Part shown: in pieces, positions 54,137 through 62,935 of the stretch
Layout: each line of letters opens with the position of its first letter
Position numbering within the stretch: the first letter of the stretch is position 1
Source of the DNA: Azospirillum sp. TSO22-1
Lineage (GTDB): Bacteria > Pseudomonadota > Alphaproteobacteria > Azospirillales > Azospirillaceae
Direction of reading: 5' to 3'
DNA: 64,000 nt
Assembly: GCF_003116015.1 (NCBI RefSeq)
Contig: NZ_LGQZ01000015.1
Coordinates: 1 to 64,000 of the forward strand
The notes under the pieces: model-generated
Told to the model about the DNA's origin: nothing
The model's input: only the letters and a program-made list of their open reading frames with translations
Database searches by the model: none
Program-made: the position numbers and the translations under genes

Positions 54137-56854
54137 TTACCAGCCGGACTCCGGCCGCTCCAGGCGGATCCCGGCCGGGACCTCGATGGGTTCGCGGAAG
54201 ACCCGCTCCCCGACCTCGAGGTCGCCGGGCAGGTCGAGGTGCGCCGGGATGTCCCGCTCCAGCGCGATGCCCGCGGCCTCGCGGAACAGCTCGCGGTGGA
54301 TGCGCGACCAGCCGTACAGCTTTTCCCCGTCCATCCCCGCCTCGCGGGCCAGCTCGAACACCATCGGCATCAGCAGGGCGTGCCAGCGCATGCGGTGGCG
54401 CGTCCAGCTGTTGTGGGCGTTGCCGACGATGCCGATCGGCGCGAACCACCAAGCCGGCGTGTGGCGGTAGTTGTCGAGGATGATCCGGGTGGTCGGCACC
54501 GACTCCACCAAGTCGATGAACGGCACCCCGGTGAACGGGTGGTTGAAGCACGCCGCCAGGATGTCCGAGCGGAAGATGATCGCGTAGACCGCGGTGAACA
54601 GGTTGTCGTGCTCGCCGGCGGCCTTGCTGACCGGGTACAGGCCCGACGGCATCGGCTCGGGCGCCAGCGGCTGGCGCTCGCGCACGAAGATGTCGGCGCT
54701 GTCCATCGGGCTGAAGGCGGCGCGGTGGTAGACCCCGAAATTGACCACCCCCAGCGGCAGCGCCGGCTCCTCGCGCAGGACGCGCAGCACCTCGGCCAGG
54801 GTCTCGGGCATGATGTAGTCGTCGTCGCCGGTCACCCAGACGTGCCGGCTGCCGCGCAGCATCGAGCAGACCCGCAGGTTGCCCAGCATCCCCGTGTTGG
54901 CACTGTTGCGGTGGAGCGTGCACTGCGGGTTGCCGGCGAACTGCTGCAGCCGGGCCCAGCTGTCGTCGGTGGACGCGTTGTCGACCACCACCAGCCGCAC
55001 CTCCGGGCCGTAGGGGGCGATGGCCTCCAGGACCCAGCGGGCGTTCTCGCAGACGAAGGCGGCGCGGTTGTAGGTGGAGATGACGATGGACAGCCGCGCC
55101 GCCGGGGCCTCGCTCTCGGCCTGCCAGCGGCGGGCGAGCCCCATCAGCACGCGTTCGTCGTCGGCCCACCGCATCCGCTCGGCGCGGCGGCCGGCCAGCT
55201 CCTGCAGCGCCCGGCACAGCCCGGCCTCCATGGCCTCCGCGTCGGCGTCGCGCACGATGCGGGTCGGCAGCAGCCGCGGCCAGCCGTCCTCGCGCGCGGC
55301 CTCGACGAAGGCGCGGTAGGCCTCCTCCGAGCGGAACGCCGCGGCGTCGGCCGCGTACAGCAGGGCGCGCGCCGCCGCCGGCAGGGCGCGCAGCTCCTCG
55401 GCCGAGCCGGGGAAGGCGGCGCCGGTCAGGCCGGCGGACTCCGCGGACGGCAGCAGCGCCGCGGCGTCGAGCGCGCGCGGCAGGGAGACGAAGCGGACCG
55501 GTGTCGTGCCGACGGTGGCCTCGCGGACGCGGACTCCGGCGGCCGGCTCGGCCTCCGGCGGGCGGACCGCCGCCAGCGCCTGCTGCGCCCGGGCGTCGGT
55601 GTCCTCGATCAGCCGGACGACGTCGGCGGCGTAGTCGCCCCAGGTGCGCAGGCGGCGCTCGGCGATCTCGGCGCACAGGCGCTCGCGCAGGGCGGCGTCG
55701 CCGGCCAGACGGCGGATCCCGGCGGTCAGCGCCTCCTGGTCCTCGACGTTCACGGTCAGGCAGCCGCCGCCCTCGGCGATCTCCGCCATCGAGCCGAAGT
55801 TCGCGGTCAGGCAGGGGACGCCGCGCGCCACGCTCTCGGCGATCGGCAGGCCGTAGCCCTCGTCGTTGGAGGCGAAGACGGTGAACAGCGCGCGCTGGTA
55901 GCAGTCCTGGATGAACGCTTCGCTGCTGTAGTCGCAATAGGTGATGTTGGGGTTGGCATCGACCTGCCTGTGGAACTCCAGCGCGCTGTCGGGGTGCAGC
56001 GAGCCGATGACCACCACCTTCAGCCGCGCCACCGCCGGGTCGGCGGCGGCGGCCTGGTTGAAGGCCTTCAGCACCTCGACCTGGCGCTTGCGCGGCTCGA
56101 CGGTGCCGACCATCAGCACCGTGTCGCGCTGCCCGTCCTCCGGCGCCGGCAGGGCGACGCGCTCGCCCTCCGGCAGGGGGACGGCGCGGATCCGGGCGGT
56201 CACGCCGTCGGCGTCCACCCCGCCCTGGGCGTAGAAGTCGGCCAGCACCGTCCCGACATGGTGCGAGATCGGGACGATCAGGTCGCTGCGGGCCAGATCG
56301 ATGCTGTAGCGCAGGTGCGGCGGGCGGTAGGTCTGGTAGTGCGGGTTGGTGACCGGGATCAGGTCGTAGAAGACGCTGGCCACCCGCACGCCGTAGTCGC
56401 GGCACTGCGAGATCACGCGGGCGAACGTCTCGTTGCCGTCGGGCAGGTGGTAGGCGATCTCCGGGAACACCAGCCAGTAGCGCTTGCCGGGGTCGAGGGT
56501 GGCGGAGAAGCGGTCGTTGACGCGCCCGGCGTACGGGTTGACCCGCACCCCGGCGGGCAGGGTGCGCGCGCGGAACAGGGACTCCAGGTCGCGGCGGTCG
56601 AAATAGCCGAGCTGCCCCTGCGTCGTGTCCCACTTGACGAAGTCCACCGGGGCGACGCCGGACAGGCGCCGGGCCAACTCCACAGTCACGCGGTGGATGC
56701 CGGAGCGGCGCTCGGTGGCGGCGGTCGACTGGGCGAACAGAAGAATGTGGAGCGGGAGGAGGCCGTTTCCGCCGCCCTCAGCCGGCCGGCCGGCGCTCTC
56801 CTGCGACGCCGAGGACCGCGGACGTGGAGTGGTGTCGAGTACCGCAACGCTCAT
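54137..56854 (-). CDS. Two-domain GT4-GT2 glycosyltransferase
   Basis: 905 residues. The N-terminal half is GT4: ILLFAQSTAATERRSGIHRV, FPEIAYHLPDGNETFARVIS, YDLIPVTNPHYQTYRPPHLR, LMVGTVEPRKRQVEVLKAFN and FASNDEGYGLPIAESVARGV (EX7E). The C-terminal half from about residue 585 is GT2: LSIVISTYNRAAFVCENARW, VVVDNASTDDSWARLQQFAG, GMLGNLRVCSMLRGSRHVWV and TGDDDYIMP. It is the first gene of the minus-strand operon and is divergent from the exporter genes. Its GT2 half is closely similar in pattern to the GT2 at 59492 (GMLGNL, GDDD, NLFTA). ATG 56854 is used, preceded by GGGAA. Confidence 0.9.
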   Translation of the reverse strand: MSVAVLDTTPRPRSSASQESAGRPAEGGGNGLLPLHILLFAQSTAATERRSGIHRVTVELARRLSGVAPVDFVKWDTTQGQLGYFDRRDLESLFRARTLPAGVRVNPYAGRVNDRFSATLDPGKRYWLVFPEIAYHLPDGNETFARVISQCRDYGVRVASVFYDLIPVTNPHYQTYRPPHLRYSIDLARSDLIVPISHHVGTVLADFYAQGGVDADGVTARIRAVPLPEGERVALPAPEDGQRDTVLMVGTVEPRKRQVEVLKAFNQAAAADPAVARLKVVVIGSLHPDSALEFHRQVDANPNITYCDYSSEAFIQDCYQRALFTVFASNDEGYGLPIAESVARGVPCLTANFGSMAEIAEGGGCLTVNVEDQEALTAGIRRLAGDAALRERLCAEIAERRLRTWGDYAADVVRLIEDTDARAQQALAAVRPPEAEPAAGVRVREATVGTTPVRFVSLPRALDAAALLPSAESAGLTGAAFPGSAEELRALPAAARALLYAADAAAFRSEEAYRAFVEAAREDGWPRLLPTRIVRDADAEAMEAGLCRALQELAGRRAERMRWADDERVLMGLARRWQAESEAPAARLSIVISTYNRAAFVCENARWVLEAIAPYGPEVRLVVVDNASTDDSWARLQQFAGNPQCTLHRNSANTGMLGNLRVCSMLRGSRHVWVTGDDDYIMPETLAEVLRVLREEPALPLGVVNFGVYHRAAFSPMDSADIFVRERQPLAPEPMPSGLYPVSKAAGEHDNLFTAVYAIIFRSDILAACFNHPFTGVPFIDLVESVPTTRIILDNYRHTPAWWFAPIGIVGNAHNSWTRHRMRWHALLMPMVFELAREAGMDGEKLYGWSRIHRELFREAAGIALERDIPAHLDLPGDLEVGERVFREPIEVPAGIRLERPESGW

Positions 56855-57316
56855 GCGACCATATTCCCTGAGATACCTTACAACCGGAGTCGACAGCCGT
56901 CGCGGACCTAAAACAGGTTTTCCCTGGAGAAGCAAGGATCCGGCAAGGCCACGGCATCCTCCTCGCCATGCCGGCGCCAGACGCTAGCGATCTTCCCCCG
57001 TGCATTCAACTGTAGCCTAACGGAAAACCACCCCGTCCCGGCGCGGGGCGGGGCACGTTGCTGTTGGTGTGCGGGATGGAATTGCTCTATACCCTGCACG
57101 GCTTGCCGGAGAGGCCCGGCGGGAACGGCTTCGCGAGTTCGAGGTGTACGGGGTGCGTTGCGACAATGTATACAGACGCTCCAGGCTCGGCGCGGCCATT
57201 CCACCGGCGGGGGAGAGCCCCGTTTCGCGGCCGGCCTTCCTTCCGCAACCGGGCCGCAGCCCCGTGGACGGCAGGCAGGCGGGCATCGCCCGCGCATAGC
57301 CCGAAGCACTGAATTC
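56855..57316. other. Divergent intergenic region ahead of the ABC exporter
   Basis: 462 bases without a convincing gene. A stable stem ccccgtcccg-gcg-cggggcgggg lies at 57031-57053 (one T-G pair), and on the minus strand it is followed by tggtttt, like a terminator for a leftward transcript. TTGGTG (57064-57069), 18 bases, TATACC (57088-57093) is a possible rightward promoter for the exporter genes, and TATACA at 57169-57174 is another -10-like hexamer without a clear -35. Confidence 0.45.
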
Positions 57317-58171
57317 ATGACCATCGAAGCGAAAGACAGCATGCTCGCTCCCGTCGCTCAGACCCCGGCCGGGCGGCCCCGCCGCTCACGCACGGAGGCC
57401 GCGCTGCACGACATCGCCGACGGAACGCGACGGTGGTGGATGTGGACGGCGATGTCGTGGCAGGACATCCTGCAGCGCTACCGCGGTTCGGTGCTGGGGC
57501 CGTTCTGGCTGACCCTCAGCATGGCCATCGCCATCCTGGCGCTCGGCTTCCTGTATTCGGAGCTGTTCCGCCTCGACGTCCGCACCTACCTGCCCTACCT
57601 GTGCATCGGCCTCGTGATCTGGACGCTGATCGCGTCGCTCCTGCAGGACGCCTGCTCCACCTTCATCGGGGCGGAGCAGATGGTGCGGCAGATCAAGTTG
57701 CCCTACAGCGTGCATGCCTACCGCGTCGTCTGGCGCAACCTGATCATCGCCGCGCACAACATCGTCGTGTACGTCGGCGTGGTGATCCTGTTCGACCTCA
57801 AGCTGAGCCTGGTGTCGCTGATCGCGGTGCCCGGGCTGCTGCTGATCCTGTTCAACGGCTTCTGGGTCTCGGTCATGCTGGGCATGATCTGCAGCCGCTT
57901 CCGCGACGTGCCGCAGATCATCGCCAGCCTCATCCAGATCGCCTTCTTCGTCACGCCGATCATTTGGAGCCCGGACCTGCTGGAGCACCGCATCGGGTTC
58001 GCGCACTGGAACCCGCTGTTCGGCTTCATCGACCTGATGCGCGCCCCGCTGCTGAACCAGTACCCCCACCCGACCTCGTGGATCACCACGCTGCTGGTGA
58101 CGGCGATCGGGGGGACCGTGTCGTTCCTCTTCTTCGCCCGTTTCCGGGCCCGCATCCCCTACTGGGCGTAA
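57317..58171 (+). CDS. wzm: ABC-2 type polysaccharide export permease (Wzm-type)
   Basis: 284-residue inner-membrane permease. About six hydrophobic segments follow a cytoplasmic N-terminus: LGPFWLTLSMAIAILALGFL, YLPYLCIGLVIWTLIASLLQ, NLIIAAHNIVVYVGVVILFD, LISLIAVPG-type helix and VTAIGGTVSFLFFARF at the end. WQDILQRYRGSVLGPFW is the interfacial motif of the Wzm/KpsM/TagG family. ATG 57317 gives the right length; the open frame to 57158 adds a low-complexity stretch and is discounted. It is followed after 3 bases by its ATPase. It would move the undecaprenol-linked O-antigen or EPS across the inner membrane. Confidence 0.92.
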   Translation: MTIEAKDSMLAPVAQTPAGRPRRSRTEAALHDIADGTRRWWMWTAMSWQDILQRYRGSVLGPFWLTLSMAIAILALGFLYSELFRLDVRTYLPYLCIGLVIWTLIASLLQDACSTFIGAEQMVRQIKLPYSVHAYRVVWRNLIIAAHNIVVYVGVVILFDLKLSLVSLIAVPGLLLILFNGFWVSVMLGMICSRFRDVPQIIASLIQIAFFVTPIIWSPDLLEHRIGFAHWNPLFGFIDLMRAPLLNQYPHPTSWITTLLVTAIGGTVSFLFFARFRARIPYWA

Positions 58172-58174
58172 CCG

Positions 58175-58954
58175 ATGGCCTCCATCAGCTTGAACGACGT
58201 CACGGTCGAGTTCCCGATCTACCAGAGCGGCGGCCGGTCCCTGAAGCGGGTGCTGCTCGACGCGGGCACCGGCGGCCGGCTTGGGCGCGACGGCAGCAAC
58301 CGCGTGCTGGTGCGGGCGCTCAGCAACCTGACGGTCGATGTCGCCCACGGCGAGCGCGTCGGCCTGATCGGCGGCAACGGCGCCGGCAAGACGACGCTGC
58401 TGCGCGTGATCTCCGGCATCTACGAGCCGGCGCGCGGCGAGGTCGCCGTCAGCGGCCAGGTGTCGCCGCTGCTGGACGTCGGGCTCGGCCTCAACATGGA
58501 GGCGTCGGGCTACGAGAACATCTTCCTGCGCGGCCTTTACATGGGCATGCGACCCTCAGAGATCCGCGAGCACGCCCGCGAGATCATCGATTTCACCGAG
58601 CTCGGCGACTACGCCGCGATGCCGGTGCGCACCTATTCGGCGGGCATGCTGCTGCGCCTGTCCTTCGCGGTGGCGACCTGCGCCAACCCCGAGATCCTGG
58701 TGATGGACGAGTGGGTGCTGGCCGGCGATGCGCACTTCCTGGGCAAGGCGCGCCGCCGGCTGGAGATGTTCATCGACCGCTCGAGCATCCTGGTGCTGGC
58801 CACCCACACGGAATCCCTGCTGGAGGAGTGGTGCACCAAGCTGATCCTGCTCGACCGCGGGTCGCTGGTCGCCGTCGGCTCGCCGAAGGACATGATCCGG
58901 CTCTACCATGAGCGCGCCGCCGAGAAGGCGGCCCTGCAGCCGGCGCCGGCCTGA
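58175..58954 (+). CDS. wzt: ABC transporter ATPase for polysaccharide export (Wzt-type)
   Basis: 259-residue ATPase. Walker A is IGGNGAGKTTLL (about residues 65-76), the signature is TYSAGMLLRLSFAV (LSGGQ position altered to YSAGM, normal for this family), and Walker B is EILVMDEWVLAGDAHF near 174. The length lacks the extra C-terminal carbohydrate-binding domain of O9a-type Wzt, so chain-end recognition by that domain is not expected. Together with the permease this makes an ABC-dependent, rather than Wzy-dependent, export route. DGSNRVLVRAL early in the chain and VTVEFPIYQSGGRS match KpsT/Wzt-like proteins. Confidence 0.93.
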   Translation: MASISLNDVTVEFPIYQSGGRSLKRVLLDAGTGGRLGRDGSNRVLVRALSNLTVDVAHGERVGLIGGNGAGKTTLLRVISGIYEPARGEVAVSGQVSPLLDVGLGLNMEASGYENIFLRGLYMGMRPSEIREHAREIIDFTELGDYAAMPVRTYSAGMLLRLSFAVATCANPEILVMDEWVLAGDAHFLGKARRRLEMFIDRSSILVLATHTESLLEEWCTKLILLDRGSLVAVGSPKDMIRLYHERAAEKAALQPAPA

Positions 58955-59000
58955 TCCCGTCCCGACCCAGCCAGCCCTCCGCCAGCCAGCCAAGCACCCC

Positions 59001-59495
59001 ATGACCGGCCAGCCCCCCCTGTCCCGTCCCACTGTTCCCGATGCCGCCGACCTGCTCGCCCGCATCGGCCGGGTGCGGGCCGGGCGTACCGAGGTGCTGC
59101 CCGAGGGGACGGCGCCGGCCGCCGCGGCGCCATCCACCACGCTGCGCCCGCCGCCACCGGGCGAGAAGCGGGCGACACGCGTCGGCGAGTTGGACATCCG
59201 GCGCCGGGTCTATCTGGTCACCGAGTTCCTCGGCTACAGCGACGCCGACTTCGTCCGCAACGCCCACATCGCCATCCTGAAGCGCCTGCCCTACCCGGCC
59301 GAGGCCAAGCGCCGCGTCGCCGACCTGCGCCGCGACGGCGGTCGCGGGGCGCTGCTGTGCCGCCTGCGCTTCTCCTCGGAGGGGCGGCGCACCGGCGTCT
59401 GGCTGTGCTTCCTGCTGCCGTGGTTCGGCATTGACCTGCTGCGCAGCGCGGTGACGCGCCACCGCCGGCCGCTCGCCGACGGCCCTCGCCGATGA
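59001..59495 (+). CDS. DUF4214-like small protein
   Basis: 164 residues. A Pro/Ala-rich first half (GTAPAAAAPSTTLRPPPPG) leads to a segment resembling DUF4214, TEFLGYSDADFVRNAHIAIL then KRLPYPAEAKRRVADLRRDG and LRFSSEGRRTGV, the usual FVxxxYxxxLxRxPD...GxxxxxxxLxxS pattern. A final hydrophobic stretch (VWLCFLLPWFGIDLL) may touch the membrane. DUF4214 domains are common in glycosyltransferase and S-layer-linked proteins and are thought to bind sugars or partners. ATG 59001 is 46 bases after wzt. It overlaps the GT2 gene by 4 bases. Confidence 0.72.
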   Translation: MTGQPPLSRPTVPDAADLLARIGRVRAGRTEVLPEGTAPAAAAPSTTLRPPPPGEKRATRVGELDIRRRVYLVTEFLGYSDADFVRNAHIAILKRLPYPAEAKRRVADLRRDGGRGALLCRLRFSSEGRRTGVWLCFLLPWFGIDLLRSAVTRHRRPLADGPRR

Positions 59496-61513
59496 CCTCC
59501 ACCCCGCTCTACGTCCTGTCAGCGCCGCCAGCCCTGGCGCAGGCCCTGACCGGGCGTGGATTCGCCGTGCAGCCGGTCCGCTGGGACGCCGAACGCCACA
59601 CCCTGGTGGCGGCATCCGGCCCGTCCTCATCGGGAGAGCCGCTCCACGTCGGCCCCGGCGCAGCGCCGGCCCTGCAGGATCGCTGGCTCCTCGCCGCCGC
59701 CGCCGAAGACCTGCCGCCGCTGGCGGCCTACGCCCGCTGTTACGGCCTGCGGCTAGCAGCGCTCGGAGGGGAGGACCGGGGCGGGCTCGCCGACCTCGTT
59801 CTGCCGCCCGGTGACGACTGGGCGGTGGCGGCCGAAGCCCTGGCGGATCATACCGGACTGCGCTGGCTGGCCGTCTGGAGCGCCACGGCGGAGGCCCCGG
59901 AGGCCGCGCTGCCCGGCCTCGGCCCGGCACTGCGGCGGCTGGGCGTGGCCCTGGCCGGTTGGCCGGCGCCGGAGCCGCCAGCGGTTTCAGGAGGCCTGCC
60001 GGCGGACTGGGTGCTGGTGCCCGACCAAGCCTGGGCGGACCGTCCCGGAGCCGTCCGCGGCATGGTGGACGAGGCCCACGCCCGCGGCTTTCGCGTCGCT
60101 TTCCTGTGCCGCGGCGGCAGTCTGCCGGCGTGGCCCCCGGACGGCAACGACCCGGCCACGCAGGCGCGCGTCGAGCTACTGGCGGCGCTGGCCGACGCCG
60201 ACGCCGTGCTGACCGACTCCGAAGCCGCCGCCGCCGCGCTGCTCGCCGCCGGGCGCCGCCTGTTGCCCAAGCTGAACGGCCTGTCCTGGCGGGTGGCGGC
60301 GTGCCCGCCCCCGGCGGAACCGGCCGATGGGGTCAACTCCGCGGCATGGCGGGGGCACGCCCGCGCCGTCGCCGCGGCGCTGGTCCGGCGCGCCCCGGCG
60401 ACCGCACCGATCGCCGTACCGGCCGATGATACGGACAACGGCGCCGGCCGGCCGGTGCTGACCATCGCGATCACCACCTACAACCGCAGCGTCTGGCTGG
60501 CCGCCAGCCTGCGCCGCGTGCTGGAGCGGACCCGCCCCTACGCCGACGCGGTGGAAGTGCTGGTGTGCGACAACGCCTCGACCGACAACACGCCGTCGGT
60601 GGTCGCCCGTTTCGCCGGGGAGCCGCATCTGCGCACGCACCGCAACCCGGTCAACGTCGGCATGCTGGGCAACCTGGGCGTCACCGCGCGGCTGGCGCGC
60701 GGCCGCTTCGTCTGGCTGCTCGGCGACGACGACCTGTTGGTGGACGGCACGGTGGAGGACGTGCTGGAGGGCATCCTGCGGCACCCCGACATCCACATGG
60801 TCTATCTGAACTACGCCTGCACCGGCCTGAAGACGCCGCCGGCACCGGAGGACGAGGACGCCCTCGTCCGTTCCGCCACCCCCGTCGCCGACGGCGGGCC
60901 CAACCGTTACGTGCCGGCACTGCGCACGGTGGCGGCGCTGCACGAGAACCTATTCACCGCCATCTACACTTGCATCTTCCGCCGCGACCACGCACTGCTG
61001 GCCTACGGGCAGGACGTCGCCGGCCCGCCCTTCTCATCGCTGGAGTGCAGCGCGCCGTCGGCCCCCTACGCGCTCAAGGCGCTGCTCGGCCGGCCGGCCT
61101 ACTGGGTGGGGCGGCCGGGGCTGGTGGTCAACCTCAACGTGTCGTGGAAGGAGCACGGCCTGCTCTGGCTCCTGGAGCGGATGCCGGAGCTGTGCGACCT
61201 CGCCGAGAGGATGGGCGCGGATCCAGCCGGACTCGACGCCTGCCGTGCCAATCTCTGCCGCGCCGCGGCGGAGAACGTGCGCGCGCTCTACTTCTCCGCC
61301 GGCGCGGCCGCGCGGCGAAATTTCTCGTTGGCAAGGCTACTCGAACGTTGTAAGCACCTCGACGATTTTCGGTACTATCAGGTTCCACTTCTCTGGGACC
61401 TGTACAGGCGTGCGCATTCGGCGGGGCTCGCCGCAGGCGAACCGCCTCCCGAAGAGCTCTTCGCCCAATACGGGCTGCCGATCGGCGAGGCGCAGCTTTC
61501 CCGTCACGGCTGA
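59492..61513 (+). CDS. GT2 glycosyltransferase with large N-terminal region
   Basis: 673 residues. Residues about 325-600 are GT2: LTIAITTYNRSVWLAASLRR, VEVLVCDNASTDNTPSVVAR, RNPVNVGMLGNLGVTARLAR, WLLGDDDLLVDGTVEDVLEG (DDD metal motif), and ALHENLFTAIYTCIFRRDHA. The first 300 residues look like a degraded or divergent GT-B half (WLAVWSATAEAPEAALPGLG, DWVLVPDQAWADRPGAV), with no EX7E motif. The layout matches the GT4-GT2 enzyme at 54137, so they appear to be paralogues with this one having lost the first activity. The last 70 codons (61310-61410) are clearly lower in GC than the rest. Confidence 0.88.
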   Translation: MTSTPLYVLSAPPALAQALTGRGFAVQPVRWDAERHTLVAASGPSSSGEPLHVGPGAAPALQDRWLLAAAAEDLPPLAAYARCYGLRLAALGGEDRGGLADLVLPPGDDWAVAAEALADHTGLRWLAVWSATAEAPEAALPGLGPALRRLGVALAGWPAPEPPAVSGGLPADWVLVPDQAWADRPGAVRGMVDEAHARGFRVAFLCRGGSLPAWPPDGNDPATQARVELLAALADADAVLTDSEAAAAALLAAGRRLLPKLNGLSWRVAACPPPAEPADGVNSAAWRGHARAVAAALVRRAPATAPIAVPADDTDNGAGRPVLTIAITTYNRSVWLAASLRRVLERTRPYADAVEVLVCDNASTDNTPSVVARFAGEPHLRTHRNPVNVGMLGNLGVTARLARGRFVWLLGDDDLLVDGTVEDVLEGILRHPDIHMVYLNYACTGLKTPPAPEDEDALVRSATPVADGGPNRYVPALRTVAALHENLFTAIYTCIFRRDHALLAYGQDVAGPPFSSLECSAPSAPYALKALLGRPAYWVGRPGLVVNLNVSWKEHGLLWLLERMPELCDLAERMGADPAGLDACRANLCRAAAENVRALYFSAGAAARRNFSLARLLERCKHLDDFRYYQVPLLWDLYRRAHSAGLAAGEPPPEELFAQYGLPIGEAQLSRHG

Positions 61514-61523
61514 GTTGAAAGCG

Positions 61524-61554
61524 TTGGGACAATCCGGACGGATTGCCGTAATAA
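61524..61554 (+). promoter_or_regulatory. Possible promoter for the C-methyltransferase-like gene
   Basis: TTGGGA (61524-61529), a 19-base spacer and TAATAA (61549-61554). The spacer is long, but this short region is conspicuously less GC-rich than its surroundings and lies about 70 bases before GTG 61625. Confidence 0.35.
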
Positions 61555-61580
61555 GGTGGAATGCGAGCGGCCTTCGCTGC

Positions 61581-61619
61581 AAGGCAGGCGACGCAAGGCA
61601 GGCTTAGACGTAAGGCAGG
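61581..61619 (+). repeat. Three direct repeats of AAGGCAGG before the start codon
   Basis: AAGGCAGG occurs at 61581-61588, 61595-61602 and 61612-61619, with related flanks (gacgcaaggcaggc, gacgtaaggcaggt). The last copy sits 5 bases before GTG 61625 and probably acts as the ribosome-binding site, while the first two lie in the leader. They may be a duplicated Shine-Dalgarno-like sequence or a regulator site. Confidence 0.85.
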
Positions 61620-61624
61620 TGATT

Positions 61625-62869
61625 GTGACCGATCCCGTTGGCTACCAGAAAATCGACGCGTGCCGCGTCAGTGGAAGTCCCAACCTGATTTCCGTGCTCA
61701 ATCTGGGTCATCAGGCGCTGACCGGCGTCTTCCCGAAGAGCCGCGACGAGAACGTCACCGTCGGCCCGCTGGAGCTGCTCTGGTGCCCGGACAGCGGGCT
61801 GCTGCAACTCGCCCACACCTTCGACGCCGGCGAGATGTACGGCGACAACTATGGCTACCGCTCCGGCCTCAACCAGTCGATGGTGCGCCATCTGACGCAG
61901 AAGATCCGCCACCTCCAGGCCGTGGCGGACCTGCAGCCGGGCGACGTCGTGCTGGACATCGGCAGCAACGACTGTACCTCGCTCAAGGCCTACACCACGC
62001 CGGGTCTGCGCCGCATCGGCATCGACCCGACGGGCGCCAAGTTCCGGCAGTACTATCCGGAAGACGTCACCCTGGTGCCGGACTTCTTCTCGGCCGCCAA
62101 CTTCCGCTCAGTGGAGAGCCGGCAGGCGAAGATCGTCACCTCGATCGCCATGTTCTACGACCTCGAGCGGCCGATCGACTTCGTCGAGCAGATCGCCCAG
62201 GTGCTCGCCGACGACGGCGTCTGGCACTTCGAGCAGAGCTACATGCCGTCCATGCTGCGGCTGTGCTCCTACGACACCATCTGCCACGAGCACATCGAGT
62301 ACTACTCGCTGAGCGTCGTGAAGAAGATGCTGGACCAGGTCGGCCTGGACATCCTCGACGTGCAGATGAACGCCATCAACGGCGGCAGCTTCGCGGTGAC
62401 CGCGGTCAAGCGTTCCAGCACCCGCCCGCGCAACCGCGCGGTCATTCAGTGGATGCTGGAGCAGGAGGAGCGGATGGGCCTGCACACGCCGGCCCCCTAC
62501 CGCGACTTCGAGGAGCGCGTCTACCGCCACCGCGCCGACCTCACCCGGCTGCTGCAGGGCCTGGTCGCCGACGGCAAGCGCGTGCTCGGCTACGGCGCCT
62601 CCACCAAGGGCAACGTCGTGCTGCAGTTCTGCGGCCTGTCGGAGAAGGAGATCACCGCCATCGCGGAGGTCAACCCCGACAAGTTCGGCTCCTACACCCC
62701 CGGCACGCACATTCCGATCATCTCCGAGGAGGAGGCGCGGGCCATGCAGCCGGACTATTTCCTGGTGCTGCCCTGGCACTTCAAGGACGCCATCCTGGCG
62801 CGCGAACAGGAGTTCATCGCGCGCGGCGGCAAGATGATCTTCCCCTTCCCGGAGATCGAGATCATCTGA
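61625..62869 (+). CDS. Methyltransferase of the sugar C-methyltransferase (Methyltransf_13/14) type
   Basis: 414 residues. DVVLDIGSNDCTSLKAYTTP (about residues 100-119) is the SAM motif typical of NovU/TylC3-type sugar C-methyltransferases. YDTICHEHIEYYSLSVVKKM carries the conserved CHEH, with His as a catalytic base. VLGYGASTKGNVVLQFCG begins the C-terminal domain. In the N-terminal zinc domain, the two CxxC knuckles of the family read CRVS and CPDS, so each has lost its second Cys. GTG 61625 (VTDPVGYQKIDAC) has AAGGCAGG 5 bases upstream. It would C-methylate a 4-keto sugar or may act on another substrate. A strong terminator follows. Confidence 0.88.
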   Translation: MTDPVGYQKIDACRVSGSPNLISVLNLGHQALTGVFPKSRDENVTVGPLELLWCPDSGLLQLAHTFDAGEMYGDNYGYRSGLNQSMVRHLTQKIRHLQAVADLQPGDVVLDIGSNDCTSLKAYTTPGLRRIGIDPTGAKFRQYYPEDVTLVPDFFSAANFRSVESRQAKIVTSIAMFYDLERPIDFVEQIAQVLADDGVWHFEQSYMPSMLRLCSYDTICHEHIEYYSLSVVKKMLDQVGLDILDVQMNAINGGSFAVTAVKRSSTRPRNRAVIQWMLEQEERMGLHTPAPYRDFEERVYRHRADLTRLLQGLVADGKRVLGYGASTKGNVVLQFCGLSEKEITAIAEVNPDKFGSYTPGTHIPIISEEEARAMQPDYFLVLPWHFKDAILAREQEFIARGGKMIFPFPEIEII

Positions 62870-62878
62870 CGGACCGGC

Positions 62879-62904
62879 GGGGGCGGCCACACCGCCCCCT
62901 TTTT
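62879..62904 (+). terminator. Rho-independent terminator
   Basis: Perfect 8-bp stem gggggcgg / ccgccccc with a 5-base loop (ccaca) followed directly by five T residues (62900-62904), 9 bases after the methyltransferase stop. It is the only hairpin in the window I found with a proper T-run. Confidence 0.9.
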
Positions 62905-62935
62905 CGTCCCGTCCCGCATATCTCCCGGCAGCGGC

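Noticed and set aside
54035..56911. A 958-codon open frame on the plus strand
   Set aside because: Antisense to the GT4-GT2 gene, without recognisable domains; same high-GC artefact.
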